Source: Myroides odoratus DSM 2801 (GTDB taxonomy: Bacteria; Bacteroidota; Bacteroidia; Flavobacteriales; Flavobacteriaceae). From it: a stretch of DNA of 64,000 nucleotides. The notes below the pieces were generated by a model, which was given only the letters and a program-made list of their open reading frames with translations, was not told the origin of the DNA and did no database searches. Within the stretch, counting starts at the first letter, position 1. Each line of letters starts with the position of its first letter. Shown one piece after another: positions 28,014 to 37,977 of the stretch. The DNA lies in the NCBI RefSeq assembly GCF_000243275.1, contig NZ_CM001437.1, forward strand, positions 4,213,582 through 4,277,581, given 5' to 3'. Made by a program: the position numbers and the translations under genes.

Positions 28014-28478
28014 TTAAAGGTGTAATTGTAACAAAACCATATCAATCATTTGCTTGCCATTTTCAAAGATAGGTTCAGGATAATGGTCTATAAAGAAGTT
28101 TTTTCGTTTGTCGTATTGCACAAACCCATTGCGTTCATAGAAGCGAACCTGTGCTTCTCCTGTGTCTGAAGTTCCGACAACGAGGGTTTGATACTGCTGT
28201 TGGCGTGCAATTTCCTTAATCTTCTCAATTAAAAAGCTGCCAATATGTTGATTTTGGTAGGTGGTGCTAACAGCGATATTTTTAATTTCTAAACAAGTTG
28301 TATCCTGGGGATACAGACAAAAAACAGCCAACTCATCCTCATGATGCCAAACACTATAGACGCGACTCTCATACAAGTACTGTTCAATGGCTTCTACTGT
28401 TTCATCCGCAAGTAAAAGTAAATGCATGGGATAGGGTGGGGTATGAATCTCTTTAATTTGAAGGGTTTCAAGTAACAT
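28014..28478 (-). CDS. GNAT-family N-acetyltransferase
   Basis: 154 residues with the GNAT fold. Strand 4 CLEIKNIAVSTTYQNQHIGSFLIEKI contains the acetyl-CoA-binding Q-x-x-x-I-G-S-x-L pattern (motif A). It is followed by LVVGTSDTGEAQVRFYERNGFV (motif B), a strong signature of the family. The substrate is not predictable; it could be a small amine, an amino acid or a protein N-terminus. Single gene, convergent with the surface locus and divergent from ychF. No signal peptide. Confidence 0.9.
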   Translation of the reverse strand: MLLETLQIKEIHTPPYPMHLLLLADETVEAIEQYLYESRVYSVWHHEDELAVFCLYPQDTTCLEIKNIAVSTTYQNQHIGSFLIEKIKEIARQQQYQTLVVGTSDTGEAQVRFYERNGFVQYDKRKNFFIDHYPEPIFENGKQMIDMVLLQLHL

Positions 28479-28624
28479 AGGCTATAAATTGAATCAAAGA
28501 CAAAAGTACAATCTTTCTGCTATTGGAGGGAAACTTCAGGGTTAAAAAGGGGTGGTTTACGTTTTTAGAAGGTATTCTTCCTTTTAATGTAGCGGATTAT
28601 AGAAGAATTTCTGTAAAATTTGAA

Positions 28625-28632
28625 TATATTTG
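28625..28632 (+). promoter_or_regulatory. -7 promoter element for ychF
   Basis: TATATTTG matches the phylum TAnnTTTG element and would start transcription about 28 nt before the ychF ATG. A clear TTG at the -33 position was not found. Confidence 0.5.
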
Positions 28633-28667
28633 CAACCATTATAAAAAGATACTAAGTTACTAAAGAT

Positions 28668-29762
28668 ATGAAAGCAGGTATTGTAGGATTGCCTAATGTT
28701 GGAAAATCAACGCTATTCAATTGTTTATCAAACGCAAAAGCACAAAGTGCTAACTTCCCATTCTGTACGATTGAACCCAATGTAGGAGTTGTAAACGTTC
28801 CAGACCCACGTTTATTAAAATTAGAAGAATTGGTAAATCCAGAGCGCGTTTTGCCAGCAACAGTAGAAATCGTTGATATCGCTGGATTAGTGAAAGGAGC
28901 AAGTAAAGGAGAAGGATTAGGAAATCAATTCTTAGGAAATATTCGCGAGTGTAATGCAATCATTCACGTATTGCGTTGCTTCGATAACGATAATATTGTA
29001 CACGTAGATGGGAAAGTAAACCCTATTCGCGACAAGGAAACAATTGACATTGAATTGCAATTGAAAGACCTTGAAACAGTAGAAAAACGCTTAGATAAAG
29101 TAAAAAAAGCGGCTAAAACTGGAAATAAAGAAGCACAAGTAGAGGCAGATTTATTAGAGCGAATCAGGGAGACATTATTAGCAGGAAAATCAGCTCGTAT
29201 AGTAGAGGCTAAAAACCAAGACGAAGAAGAATTATTAGAAGCTTTCCAATTGATTACTACGAAACCGGTATTATACGTATGTAACGTAGATGAAGGAGCA
29301 GCGGTAAATGGAAATGCTTATGTTGAGCAAGTAAAAGAGTTAGTGAAAGACGAAAATGCAGAAGTAATTGTATTGGCTGTTGGAACTGAAGCAGATATTA
29401 CAGAGCTAGAGACATTCGAAGAACGTCAGATGTTCTTAGAAGATTTAGGTTTAGAAGAACCAGGTTCATCAAAATTAATTCGTTCAGCTTATCAGTTGTT
29501 GAAATTGCAAACGTATTTTACAGCTGGTGTAAAAGAAGTAAGAGCTTGGACGATTAATATTGGAGATACTGCACCACAAGCTGCAGGAGTAATTCACTCT
29601 GATTTTGAAAAAGGATTCATTCGCGCTGAAGTTATTGCTTATGATGACTATGTAACATTTGGTTCAGAAGCAAAAGTAAAAGAAGCTGGAAAGTTAAGAG
29701 TAGAAGGTAAAGAATATATTGTTAAGGATGGTGATGTAATGCATTTCCGCTTTAATGTATAA
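28668..29762 (+). CDS. ychF: Redox-regulated ATPase YchF (Obg-family P-loop protein)
   Basis: 364 residues, the standard YchF length. The P-loop GLPNVGKST is at residues 6-14, followed by the switch region and DIAGLVKGASKGEGLGNQFL. The NKxD specificity motif is replaced by NVDE (YVCNVDEGA), which is why YchF binds ATP rather than GTP. A central coiled-coil insertion (residues ~125-190) and a C-terminal TGS domain (ending KDGDVMHFRFNV) complete the protein. It is a universally conserved ribosome-associated ATPase. It is monocistronic, with its own promoter and terminator. Confidence 0.97.
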   Translation: MKAGIVGLPNVGKSTLFNCLSNAKAQSANFPFCTIEPNVGVVNVPDPRLLKLEELVNPERVLPATVEIVDIAGLVKGASKGEGLGNQFLGNIRECNAIIHVLRCFDNDNIVHVDGKVNPIRDKETIDIELQLKDLETVEKRLDKVKKAAKTGNKEAQVEADLLERIRETLLAGKSARIVEAKNQDEEELLEAFQLITTKPVLYVCNVDEGAAVNGNAYVEQVKELVKDENAEVIVLAVGTEADITELETFEERQMFLEDLGLEEPGSSKLIRSAYQLLKLQTYFTAGVKEVRAWTINIGDTAPQAAGVIHSDFEKGFIRAEVIAYDDYVTFGSEAKVKEAGKLRVEGKEYIVKDGDVMHFRFNV

Positions 29763-29785
29763 CAATAATAGAAGAAGAATTGAAG

Positions 29786-29817
29786 AAAGAGAGGTTTACA
29801 AAACCTCTCTTTTTTTG
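29786..29817 (+). terminator. Rho-independent terminator of ychF
   Basis: AAAGAGAGGTTT pairs with AAACCTCTCTTT (12 bp, 3-nt loop), followed by further T. Confidence 0.9.
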
Positions 29818-29844
29818 TATATTTAGGTTTTGATTGTGTAGAAT

Positions 29845-30513
29845 ATGCTAAAAAAAATCGCACGTTTTTTAAAAGTGTTTACCCTGTGTTTCTTTACTTT
29901 TGTTGCGGTTTACGTGGCAGTTTTCTATGGATTGTCTTTCGTGCCCAATACGGTAGTAAGCGAAAAAAGACAAGCAACGGAAGATGAGGTGACTATCTAT
30001 TTGTCAACCAACGGTGTACATACCGATTTTGTTGTGCCAGTCGTTCATGAGGTCATCGATTGGCGTACAAAAGTGGAGCAACCGCTAAATCGAGCCAAGT
30101 GGCTGGCTTTCGGTTGGGGAGATAAAGGATTTTATATCGATACTCCTTCCTGGAGCGATTTGCGTATGACCACCGCTTTAAGCGCATTATCAGGGGTTGG
30201 GGAATCAGCGATGCATGTGACGGCTTATGGCGCATTTGCACTAGATGAAAACACAGTAGAAGTAAAGCTGTCTACAACCGAATATCAAGCATTGGTACAT
30301 TATATTGATGCGAGCTTTGACAAAAAAGAAGGAGCATATCAGCGCATTGAAGTGGAAGGATATCACCAATCAGATGCGTTTTATGAAGCTAGGGGAAGCT
30401 ATAGTTTATTCTATACTTGTAACACCTGGGTAAATCAAGGATTGAAACAAATTAACCAAAAAGCAGCCTTGTGGACCTTGCATGATCAAGGAATATTGAG
30501 GCACTATAAATAA
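29845..30513 (+). CDS. TIGR02117 / DUF2459 family protein
   Basis: 222 residues. One N-terminal transmembrane segment (about residues 10-32) is followed by a periplasmic domain with the family motifs LSTNGVHTDFVVP, FGWGDKGFYIDTP and, near the C-terminus, SLFYTCNTWVNQGLK. The conserved His, Cys-Asn and Trp suggest a possible cysteine-hydrolase-like fold, but the function is not established. Its stop is one base before the ATG of the BrkB gene, so the two are co-transcribed. Confidence 0.85.
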   Translation: MLKKIARFLKVFTLCFFTFVAVYVAVFYGLSFVPNTVVSEKRQATEDEVTIYLSTNGVHTDFVVPVVHEVIDWRTKVEQPLNRAKWLAFGWGDKGFYIDTPSWSDLRMTTALSALSGVGESAMHVTAYGAFALDENTVEVKLSTTEYQALVHYIDASFDKKEGAYQRIEVEGYHQSDAFYEARGSYSLFYTCNTWVNQGLKQINQKAALWTLHDQGILRHYK

Positions 30514-30514
30514 T

Positions 30515-31438
30515 ATGATACACATACCCTTTAAGAAAATAGGAACTTTATTGAAGGATTCAGTGATGGATTTTTTAGATGATAGAGCAACTAAGTTTAG
30601 TGCAGCGCTATCCTATTATACCATTTTTGCCTTGCCTCCCTTAATTATTCTAATTATTTCAGCCTCAGGGTTTTTTATAGAAGAAAAAGATGTTTCTGCA
30701 TTCTTTTACCAACAAGTATCGGATTTAGTCGGACCAAATACGGCAAGAGAAGTAGAAAATGCCATGAACAATGTAACCCTGAATCGATCAGGTGTTTTGC
30801 CTACCGTAATTGGAGTAGCGATGTTGCTTTTTAGTGCTTCAGGAGTATTTGCAGAAATACAAAGTTCCATCAATTACATTTGGGGATTTGTTGCAAAGCC
30901 TGAAAAAAGTGTTATCCGAATGGTTAAAAATCGCTTGCTTTCCTTTGCTATGATTGCTTCTGTTGGTTTTTTGTTATTGGTGAGTTTGCTCATTAATTCA
31001 CTGGCTAGCATTTTATACGATTATTTAGCTGAGTTTTTTGCGGAATCAACAATTTACCTGGTTAAGGTTTTAAATAATGCCATTGTCTTTGTTTTAATCA
31101 CCTTTTTATTTGCTCTTATTTTTAAAACATTGCCCAACGGTATTATACGGTTAAAAGATGCTTTTGTAGGGGCAGCCTTTACGGCGGTGTTATTTATGAT
31201 CGGAAAATGGGGGATTGGAATCTATTTAGGAACAACTGCTACCTCTTCTTTATATGGTGCTGCGGGGTCAATTATTGTCATGTTGATGTGGGTGTATTAT
31301 TCTGCAATGATTTTGTATTTTGGGGCAGAATTTACCAAAAACTATGCATTGTTATTCGGTGAGCGAATCAGACCAGGGCAATTTTCTTTAGAAATTGATA
31401 AAAATGCTATCAAAACAGTTGAAGAACAGAAAGTTTAG
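30515..31438 (+). CDS. YihY/BrkB family inner-membrane protein
   Basis: 307 residues with about six transmembrane helices. The family signature [20 protein letters not shown] opens the first helix. [17 protein letters not shown] and [21 protein letters not shown] follow, with [27 protein letters not shown] near the end. The tail is a short soluble stretch. It resembles BrkB/YihY proteins of unknown transport function; an older link to ribonuclease BN is not supported. It starts 1 bp after the TIGR02117 gene and lies 86 bp upstream of parE. Confidence 0.9.
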   Translation: MIHIPFKKIGTLLKDSVMDFLDDRATKFSAALSYYTIFALPPLIILIISASGFFIEEKDVSAFFYQQVSDLVGPNTAREVENAMNNVTLNRSGVLPTVIGVAMLLFSASGVFAEIQSSINYIWGFVAKPEKSVIRMVKNRLLSFAMIASVGFLLLVSLLINSLASILYDYLAEFFAESTIYLVKVLNNAIVFVLITFLFALIFKTLPNGIIRLKDAFVGAAFTAVLFMIGKWGIGIYLGTTATSSLYGAAGSIIVMLMWVYYSAMILYFGAEFTKNYALLFGERIRPGQFSLEIDKNAIKTVEEQKV

Positions 31439-31524
31439 GTAGCAAAAAAACGATAATTACAAATTTTTATCATTTTTATTTTAGTTTAAATAGTAGTATT
31501 TTAGCACAAATTCCAACAAATTAT

Positions 31525-33378
31525 ATGCAAAATCAAAATCAGTATACTGAAGACAATATTCGTTCTTTAGATTGGAAGGAACATATCCGTATGCGTCCGG
31601 GTATGTATATCGGTAAGCTTGGTGATGGATCGTCTCCAGATGATGGGATTTATATCCTAATCAAGGAGGTAATTGACAATAGTATTGATGAGTTTGTAAT
31701 GGGCACAGGAAAAACTATTGAAGTTACATTAAAAGACAAAATGGTTACGGTTCGTGACTTTGGACGTGGTATTCCGTTAGGAAAGGTGATCGATGTAGTG
31801 TCGAAAATGAACACAGGAGGGAAATATGACTCAAAGGCTTTTAAAAAATCTGTTGGTCTAAATGGGGTAGGTACAAAAGCCGTGAATGCGCTATCTAATT
31901 ATTTCCGCGTTGTTTCTGTTCGTGATAATCAACAAAAAGCAGCTGAATTTTCAGCAGGTGATTTGGTGAACGAAGAGGAATTAACGGAAACTACGAAACG
32001 CAAAGGAACGAAAGTATCGTTTATTGCGGATGAGAAAATTTTCAAAAACTACAAGTACCGCAAAGAATATATTGAGCGCATGCTCAAAAATTATTGCTAT
32101 CTGAATAAAGGACTAACCATTATTTTCAATGGAGAAAAGTTTTATTCAGAAAATGGATTAATGGATTTGCTGAATGAAAATATCGATGCAGAAGATCAAG
32201 TTTATCCAATCATTCACTTAACAGGTGATGATATTGAAGTAGCGATTACCCATAGTAAAACACAATATTCAGAAGAGTACTACTCGTTTGTAAACGGACA
32301 AAATACAACGCAAGGAGGAACGCATTTAGGTGCATTCAGAGAGGCTTTGGTTCGCACATTAAAAGAGTTTTACAACAAAAACTTTGAAGCATCAGATATT
32401 CGTAAGTCTATTGTAGCTGCTATTTCAGTAAAAGTGGAAGAACCTGTTTTCGAATCGCAAACCAAAACAAAATTAGGTTCAACGGATATGGGACCTGATT
32501 TGCCAACGGTAAGAACGTTTGTGAATGACTTCGTTAAAACGCAGTTAGATAATTACTTGCATAAAAACCCAGAAATTGCCGATGCGTTGTTGCGCAAAAT
32601 TTTGCAAGCGGAACGTGAACGCAAGGAGTTATCTGGTATTCGAAAAATTGCCAAAGAACGCGCAAAAAAAGCAAGTTTACACAACCGTAAATTACGCGAT
32701 TGTCGTGTGCATTTAACAGACATCAAGAACCCAAGATATTTAGAAAGTACTCTTTTTATTACGGAGGGGGATTCAGCTTCTGGATCGATTACCAAATCGA
32801 GAGATGTGAATACCCAAGCTGTATTTAGTTTACGCGGTAAACCACTAAACTCGTATGGAATGACCAAAAAAATTGTATACGAAAATGAGGAGTTCAACTT
32901 GCTTCAAGCAGCATTAGATATTGAAGAAGACTTTGAAAGCTTGCGCTACAACAACATCGTAATCGCAACGGATGCCGATGTCGATGGAATGCACATTCGC
33001 TTGCTATTAATTACATTCTTTTTGCAATTCTTTCCTGAATTAATCAAAGAAGGTCATTTGTATATTTTACAGACCCCTTTATTCCGTGTGAGAAATAGAA
33101 AAGAAACAATTTATTGTTACAGTGAGGAAGAGCGCGTAGCAGCTATTGAAAAGCTAAAACCTAAACCAGAAATCACGCGATTCAAAGGGTTAGGAGAGAT
33201 TTCTCCAGATGAGTTTCAACACTTCATTGGGGAGAGTATACGCTTAGATCCTGTGATGCTTGATAAATCAATGTCTATTGAAAAAATGTTAGAATTTTAT
33301 ATGGGTAAAAATACCCCAGATAGACAGGAGTTTATTATTGATAATTTGAAAGTTGAACTTGATGTTGTAGAAGAATAG
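31525..33378 (+). CDS. parE: DNA topoisomerase IV subunit B (type IIA)
   Basis: 617 residues, the size of the Bacteroidota ParE-like subunit. The GHKL ATPase domain shows [17 protein letters not shown] and [13 protein letters not shown]. The transducer domain has QTKTKLGS. The TOPRIM domain shows [12 protein letters not shown] (Glu414) and [12 protein letters not shown], which bind the catalytic metal. The subunit hydrolyses ATP and drives strand passage for chromosome decatenation. The parC gene starts 3 bp after the stop. The pairing with an 881-residue A subunit whose C-terminal domain lacks a GyrA box supports topoisomerase IV rather than gyrase. Confidence 0.93.
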   Translation: MQNQNQYTEDNIRSLDWKEHIRMRPGMYIGKLGDGSSPDDGIYILIKEVIDNSIDEFVMGTGKTIEVTLKDKMVTVRDFGRGIPLGKVIDVVSKMNTGGKYDSKAFKKSVGLNGVGTKAVNALSNYFRVVSVRDNQQKAAEFSAGDLVNEEELTETTKRKGTKVSFIADEKIFKNYKYRKEYIERMLKNYCYLNKGLTIIFNGEKFYSENGLMDLLNENIDAEDQVYPIIHLTGDDIEVAITHSKTQYSEEYYSFVNGQNTTQGGTHLGAFREALVRTLKEFYNKNFEASDIRKSIVAAISVKVEEPVFESQTKTKLGSTDMGPDLPTVRTFVNDFVKTQLDNYLHKNPEIADALLRKILQAERERKELSGIRKIAKERAKKASLHNRKLRDCRVHLTDIKNPRYLESTLFITEGDSASGSITKSRDVNTQAVFSLRGKPLNSYGMTKKIVYENEEFNLLQAALDIEEDFESLRYNNIVIATDADVDGMHIRLLLITFFLQFFPELIKEGHLYILQTPLFRVRNRKETIYCYSEEERVAAIEKLKPKPEITRFKGLGEISPDEFQHFIGESIRLDPVMLDKSMSIEKMLEFYMGKNTPDRQEFIIDNLKVELDVVEE

Positions 33379-33381
33379 ACT

Positions 33382-36027
33382 ATGAGTACGGAAGATAATT
33401 TGAATGAAGATATCCAGCCAAATAACCTAGAAAATGGGGAGTTTGTAGAAGATCATACGGAATTACAAGAAGAAGAGGAAAAAGAAACGATTACCAAGGT
33501 TACGGGCATGTACAAGGAATGGTTCTTGGACTATGCCTCGTATGTTATTTTAGAACGTGCCGTACCTGCTATTGAAGATGGTTTTAAGCCTGTTCAGCGT
33601 CGTATCATGCATTCCATGAAGGAATTGGATGATGGACGATACAATAAAGTAGCCAATGTTGTTGGGCATACGATGCAGTATCACCCACACGGAGATGCAA
33701 GTATTGGAGATGCTATGGTGCAGTTAGGGCAAAAAGAATTGCTCATTGACATGCAAGGAAACTGGGGAAATATCCTGACAGGAGATGGAGCAGCAGCTTC
33801 GCGTTATATCGAAGCGCGTCTAAGTAAGTTTGCTTTAGAGGTATTGTATTCGCCTAAAATTACAGAATGGCAGCTGTCGTATGATGGTCGTCGTAATGAA
33901 CCTGTGAATTTACCTGTAAAGTTTCCTTTGCTATTGGCACAAGGAGCGGAAGGGATTGCCGTAGGTTTATCGACGAAAGTATTGCCTCATAACTTCATCG
34001 AGCTGATTGATGCTTCAGTTAAAATTTTAAAAGGAAAACCGTTTACCTTATATCCCGATTTCCCAACGGAGGGAATTGCCGATGTATCTAATTATAACGA
34101 TGGATTGCGTGGCGGACGTGTACGTGTGCGTGCGCGTATCTCGCAATTAGACAAGAATACCTTAGTGATTACGCAGATTCCTTTTTCAACGACTACGACT
34201 TCATTGATCGATAGTATATTGAAAGCCAATGAAAAAGGGAAATTAAAAATTAGAAAAATTGAAGACAATACAGCAGCAAATGTGGAAATCTTAATCCACT
34301 TGCCTCCTGGAACGTCTCCAGATAAAACAATTGATGCTTTATATGCCTTTACGGGATGTGAAACATCTATTGCGCCTTTAGCTTGTATCATTCAAGATAA
34401 CAAACCGCTGTTTATTGGGGTTTCAGATATGCTAAAACGTTCAACACATCAAACGGTTGATTTATTAAAGCAAGAGCTGGAAATCGAATTAGGGGAGTTA
34501 GAGGAAAGATGGCACTTTTTATCCTTAGAGCGTATTTTTATTGAAAATAGAATTTATCGCGCAATTGAGGAAGAAGAAACATGGGAAGGAGTGCTTTCAT
34601 CGATTGATGAAGGGTTAAAGCCATTTGTTATCCATCTGAAGAGAGCAGTAACACAAGAGGATATTATCCGATTGACCGAGATTCGAATCAAGCGTATTTC
34701 TCGTTTTGATATTGATAAGGCCAATCAGCAAATTGAATCCTTAGAAGGAGAAATCGAACAAGTGAAATACAATTTAGAACACTTGATTGATTTTGCTATC
34801 AAGTACTTTACTAATTTGAAAGAGAAATACGGTAAAGGAAGAGAACGCAAAACGGAATTGAGAAGTTTTGATACTATTGAAGCAACGAAAGTGGTTTTGA
34901 GAAACACGAAACTTTATGTCAATAGACAGGAAGGGTTCTTTGGAACTTCGTTGCGAAAAGATGAATATGTTTGCGATTGTTCGGATATCGACGATATTAT
35001 TGTCTTTTTACGCGATGGATCGATGGTGATTTCAAAGGTGGAAGAGAAGCGTTTTGTGGGGAAAGATATCATTCATATTGATGTATTTGCCAAAAACGAT
35101 AAACGCACCATTTACAACTTGATTTACCGCGATGGAAAATCAGGCCCAACGTATATCAAGCGTTTTAACGTAATGAGTATTACCCGTGACAAAGTATACG
35201 ATTTAACGCAAGGAAATGCAGGTTCTCAAATCTTGTATTTCTCTGCCAATCCTAATGGGGAAGCAGAAGTCGTAACGATTTTATTGCGTCAATTGAGTAA
35301 TGTCAAGAAATTGAAATTTGATGTTGATTTCGCGGACCTCTTAATTAAAGGACGTATCGCAAAAGGAAACCTGGTAACGAAATATGCCATCAAGAAAATT
35401 GAACTCAAAGAAAAGGGAATTTCTACCTTGCGTCCGCGCAAAATTTGGTATGATGATACAGTAAGAAGGTTGAATGTTGAAGGAAGAGGGGATTTACTTG
35501 GAGAATTCAAACCAGAAGATCGCTTGTTGATCATCACCCAAAGTGGAAGAGTCAAAACAGTAGTTCCTGAATTGACTACGCATTTTGAGGAAGACATGAT
35601 TGTATTGGAAAAATGGAAACCAACAAAACCTATTTCTGCTATTTATTATGATGGCGAAAAAGCAAGATACTATGTGAAGCGATTTGTGGTTGAAAATGAA
35701 AATAGAGAAGATGTGTTTATTTCTGAACATGAGAATTCAAAATTGGAATTGATTTCAACGGATTATCGCCCAGTAGTAGAGGTTGTTTTCTCTAAAGTAA
35801 AAGGAGTACAGAAAGAAAACTTAGTTCTTGATTTAGAGCAATTTATAACGATTAAGGGAATTAAAGCTTTAGGTAACCAATTAACGGCTGACAAAGTAAA
35901 ACAAATTGATCATTTGGAATCTTTACCCTATGAAGAAGTAGTGGAAGAGGAGGAAGTAATTACCTATGATGTAGAGAATTTGCCAGATGTTAATATAGAT
36001 GAAGACGGACAAAGTAGCTTGTTTTAA
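33382..36027 (+). CDS. parC: DNA topoisomerase IV subunit A (type IIA)
   Basis: 881 residues. The breakage-reunion domain has YVILERAVPAIEDGFKPVQRR, MQYHPHGDASIGDAM and GDGAAASRYIEARL with catalytic Tyr142. A long coiled-coil region lies around 440-480. The C-terminal beta-pinwheel (residues ~500-830) has LFISEHE-like blades and no QxxGG-type GyrA box. The N-terminus carries an acidic extension of about 40 residues and the C-terminus a short acidic tail (VNIDEDGQSSLF). It forms the heterotetramer with the upstream parE product, with which it shares an operon (3-bp gap). Confidence 0.93.
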   Translation: MSTEDNLNEDIQPNNLENGEFVEDHTELQEEEEKETITKVTGMYKEWFLDYASYVILERAVPAIEDGFKPVQRRIMHSMKELDDGRYNKVANVVGHTMQYHPHGDASIGDAMVQLGQKELLIDMQGNWGNILTGDGAAASRYIEARLSKFALEVLYSPKITEWQLSYDGRRNEPVNLPVKFPLLLAQGAEGIAVGLSTKVLPHNFIELIDASVKILKGKPFTLYPDFPTEGIADVSNYNDGLRGGRVRVRARISQLDKNTLVITQIPFSTTTTSLIDSILKANEKGKLKIRKIEDNTAANVEILIHLPPGTSPDKTIDALYAFTGCETSIAPLACIIQDNKPLFIGVSDMLKRSTHQTVDLLKQELEIELGELEERWHFLSLERIFIENRIYRAIEEEETWEGVLSSIDEGLKPFVIHLKRAVTQEDIIRLTEIRIKRISRFDIDKANQQIESLEGEIEQVKYNLEHLIDFAIKYFTNLKEKYGKGRERKTELRSFDTIEATKVVLRNTKLYVNRQEGFFGTSLRKDEYVCDCSDIDDIIVFLRDGSMVISKVEEKRFVGKDIIHIDVFAKNDKRTIYNLIYRDGKSGPTYIKRFNVMSITRDKVYDLTQGNAGSQILYFSANPNGEAEVVTILLRQLSNVKKLKFDVDFADLLIKGRIAKGNLVTKYAIKKIELKEKGISTLRPRKIWYDDTVRRLNVEGRGDLLGEFKPEDRLLIITQSGRVKTVVPELTTHFEEDMIVLEKWKPTKPISAIYYDGEKARYYVKRFVVENENREDVFISEHENSKLELISTDYRPVVEVVFSKVKGVQKENLVLDLEQFITIKGIKALGNQLTADKVKQIDHLESLPYEEVVEEEEVITYDVENLPDVNIDEDGQSSLF

Positions 36028-36098
36028 AGTGATATTAAATTAAAAGTATTTATCGCGTCCTACAGCAAATTAATAATAACTCAATTAAATTTAAGAGG

Positions 36099-37016
36099 AT
36101 GAAGTGGAGATTTTGTGTACTATGTAGTTGTGCGGTTGTAATGACAATCAGTACTTCATATGGCCAGACGGTGTCAGATGATCATTTATTTGAAAATACA
36201 ACTGTCCATTCTTTAACTGAACGATGGGATTTATCATCGACAGCTAAAAGGAAAACATTTACGATTTCTCCATATAAGCCTATTTATCTTTTACCAGCCC
36301 GATGGACGAGTAAGCCCAATATGCAGCCCTTCAGTTATAGTGAACATATGGGACAACCACAAGCTGTTGATTATAATCGGGTAGAAGCTCGTTTTCAATT
36401 GAGTTTCAAGACCAAAGTTACAGAAGGTTTGCTATTTGGAAAAGGAGATGTCTGGTTGGCATTTACGCAAACTGCCAATTGGCAAGTGTACAATGGGGAG
36501 ATTTCTAGACCTTTTAGGGAACTAAATTATGAACCAGAAGTTATCTTCAATTATCCTTTAAATTTGTCAATTGGGAATTTTAAGGTTAAAATGGCTGGGT
36601 TTGCGTTTAATCATCAATCCAATGGAAAAAGCGAACCTACTTCACGAAGTTGGAATCGTGTTATTATGCATGCAGGAATGGAATATAACCAATGGACATT
36701 CATGCTCAAACCTTGGATTCGATTAGGTGAAAAAAATAAGACTGATGATAATGCACTTATTACAGAGTATTATGGAAAGGGGGAGCTGACTGTTGCCTAT
36801 CAACATAACGGACAAGTGTTGACCTTTATGACACGCAATAATATGCGTTTGAATTCTCGTTATAAAGGATTTCATGAGTTGACTTATACGTATCCTATTA
36901 AGAACAATCTCAAGGCTTTCTTTGTGGTTAATAATGGATACGGAGAGTCACTAATTGATTACAACTGGAATCAAACCACCATTGGTATTGGTATTTCTCT
37001 AATGGAATGGTATTAA
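36099..37016 (+). CDS. pldA: Outer-membrane phospholipase A (OMPLA)
   Basis: 305 residues with a signal peptide (to about SYGQ). The mature protein is a 12-strand-type barrel. The family active site is intact: FNHQSNGKSEPTSRSWNR contains His172, Ser174 and Asn186, with the same spacing as E. coli OMPLA (His142, Ser144, Asn156). The conserved ARWTSKPN segment is present near the N-terminus, and the protein ends with an aromatic residue (MEWY) as outer-membrane barrels do. It hydrolyses phospholipids that reach the outer leaflet and is active as a calcium-dependent dimer. Monocistronic, starting 71 bp after parC. Confidence 0.93.
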   Translation: MKWRFCVLCSCAVVMTISTSYGQTVSDDHLFENTTVHSLTERWDLSSTAKRKTFTISPYKPIYLLPARWTSKPNMQPFSYSEHMGQPQAVDYNRVEARFQLSFKTKVTEGLLFGKGDVWLAFTQTANWQVYNGEISRPFRELNYEPEVIFNYPLNLSIGNFKVKMAGFAFNHQSNGKSEPTSRSWNRVIMHAGMEYNQWTFMLKPWIRLGEKNKTDDNALITEYYGKGELTVAYQHNGQVLTFMTRNNMRLNSRYKGFHELTYTYPIKNNLKAFFVVNNGYGESLIDYNWNQTTIGIGISLMEWY

Positions 37017-37034
37017 AATATAGACATAAAAAGA

Positions 37035-37064
37035 AAAGGAGAGCGAAATCGCTCTCCTTTTTTG
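37035..37064. terminator. Bidirectional terminator
   Basis: AAAGGAGAGCG (37035-37045) pairs with CGCTCTCCTTT (37050-37060) with a 4-nt loop. A-rich on the left and T-rich on the right, it serves pldA and the converging membrane-protein gene. Confidence 0.85.
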
Positions 37065-37092
37065 TATACATTCAATGTTAAATCATAATTAG

Positions 37093-37497
37093 TTATCCTT
37101 GTTTTGGACGAACTCCACTAATAATAGCCGTTACTAATACGATAGAATAGGCCCACATCAACCAAGAACCAAAAGAAGCAGCTCTCGTTGCTGGCATATT
37201 GGGAAAGATTGCCTCGAAAAACTGAATGGCAAATGTATCGATAAGCATACCTGGTAATACCAAAAGAATTCCTGCTGCTGTTTTTTCAAATCCGATTAAA
37301 TTGAATTTCTTAAAAGTGAATAAAGAAAGGAAAATCATGGAAGGAACGACAATTAGATACAAGATGGATAAAATTGTAGGAGACTCCGTAAGGAAAAAGA
37401 ATTGTCCAGCGAAACGAAATGCTAAAGTAGCTAGAAGCCAAACTAAAAATCCAATAGAAAGAATGGGAAAGATAAACGAGGGTGTTGCTTTGTTCAT
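37093..37497 (-). CDS. DUF5367-like four-helix membrane protein
   Basis: About 134 residues from the ATG of MNKATPSFIFP; a start nine codons upstream (37524) is possible but adds a polar extension. Four hydrophobic helices are evident (IFPILSIGFLVWLLATLAF; ILSILYLIVVPSMIFLSL; TAAGILLVLPGMLIDTFAI; FGSWLMWAYSIVLVTAII). The FPNM...SFGSWLMWAY pattern resembles DUF5367. It is an inner-membrane protein of unknown role, in a single-gene unit converging on pldA. Confidence 0.75.
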   Translation of the reverse strand: MNKATPSFIFPILSIGFLVWLLATLAFRFAGQFFFLTESPTILSILYLIVVPSMIFLSLFTFKKFNLIGFEKTAAGILLVLPGMLIDTFAIQFFEAIFPNMPATRAASFGSWLMWAYSIVLVTAIISGVRPKQG

Positions 37498-37683
37498 GTT
37501 TGCTGTTTTGATACGATACAACATTAGTTACCAACTGTAGCTTTTGTTTTTCTCTTCTTTTCTTGTGTCAAAAGAGTCTCTTTTTAAGCTTAGTAGGGTG
37601 ATATGTTGATCTCAATTTTATAGAACGAAAGTAAAAAAAAAAACAAGAATAAATCGATTCGTATAAGGCTAGAAATAAAAAAA

Positions 37684-37712
37684 ACGACGATAAAATAGGC
37701 TTTTATCGTCGT
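37684..37712 (-). terminator. Terminator of the hemN operon
   Basis: ACGACGATAAAA (37684-37695) pairs with TTTTATCGTCGT (37701-37712). On the minus strand the hairpin is followed by a long T run (A-rich at 37676-37684 on plus), so it ends the hemN / small-membrane-protein transcript. Confidence 0.85.
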
Positions 37713-37768
37713 CTTGTTATTTTAATAGTAGATCCTTTGCCCTAAGGACACAAAGCTACTTATATTAC

Positions 37769-37969
37769 TTACTTTCCTTTTTCTAAATCTTGTTGTTTGG
37801 CAGCCTTCTTCAATGAAAATATCAAATAGCAGAAGAAAACTAAAAAGGCTAAAAAGGAAAACCAATTGACTTGGATCGACCATAATTGATCGATATCCAA
37901 TTGATAAATGCCATATACAAGTAGCAACAAAACAAGATAGGTGGTTATTTTTTCAATTTTTTTATTCAT
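37769..37969 (-). CDS. Small two-helix membrane protein downstream of hemN
   Basis: 66 residues: a Lys-rich N-terminus (MNKKIEKITT), two hydrophobic segments (YLVLLLLVYGIY and WFSFLAFLVFFCYLIFSL) and a charged C-terminus (KKAAKQQDLEKGK). It starts 8 bp after the hemN stop and ends about 55 bp before the operon terminator, so it is most likely real and co-expressed with hemN. No family recognised. A membrane role linked to heme or anaerobic metabolism is only a contextual guess. Confidence 0.65.
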   Translation of the reverse strand: MNKKIEKITTYLVLLLLVYGIYQLDIDQLWSIQVNWFSFLAFLVFFCYLIFSLKKAAKQQDLEKGK

Positions 37970-37977
37970 AGTATAGC

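Noticed and set aside
31525..36027. DNA gyrase (gyrB/gyrA)
   Set aside because: The A subunit lacks a recognisable GyrA box and the B subunit is of the short 617-residue ParE type; the two genes are adjacent as parE-parC usually are in this family.
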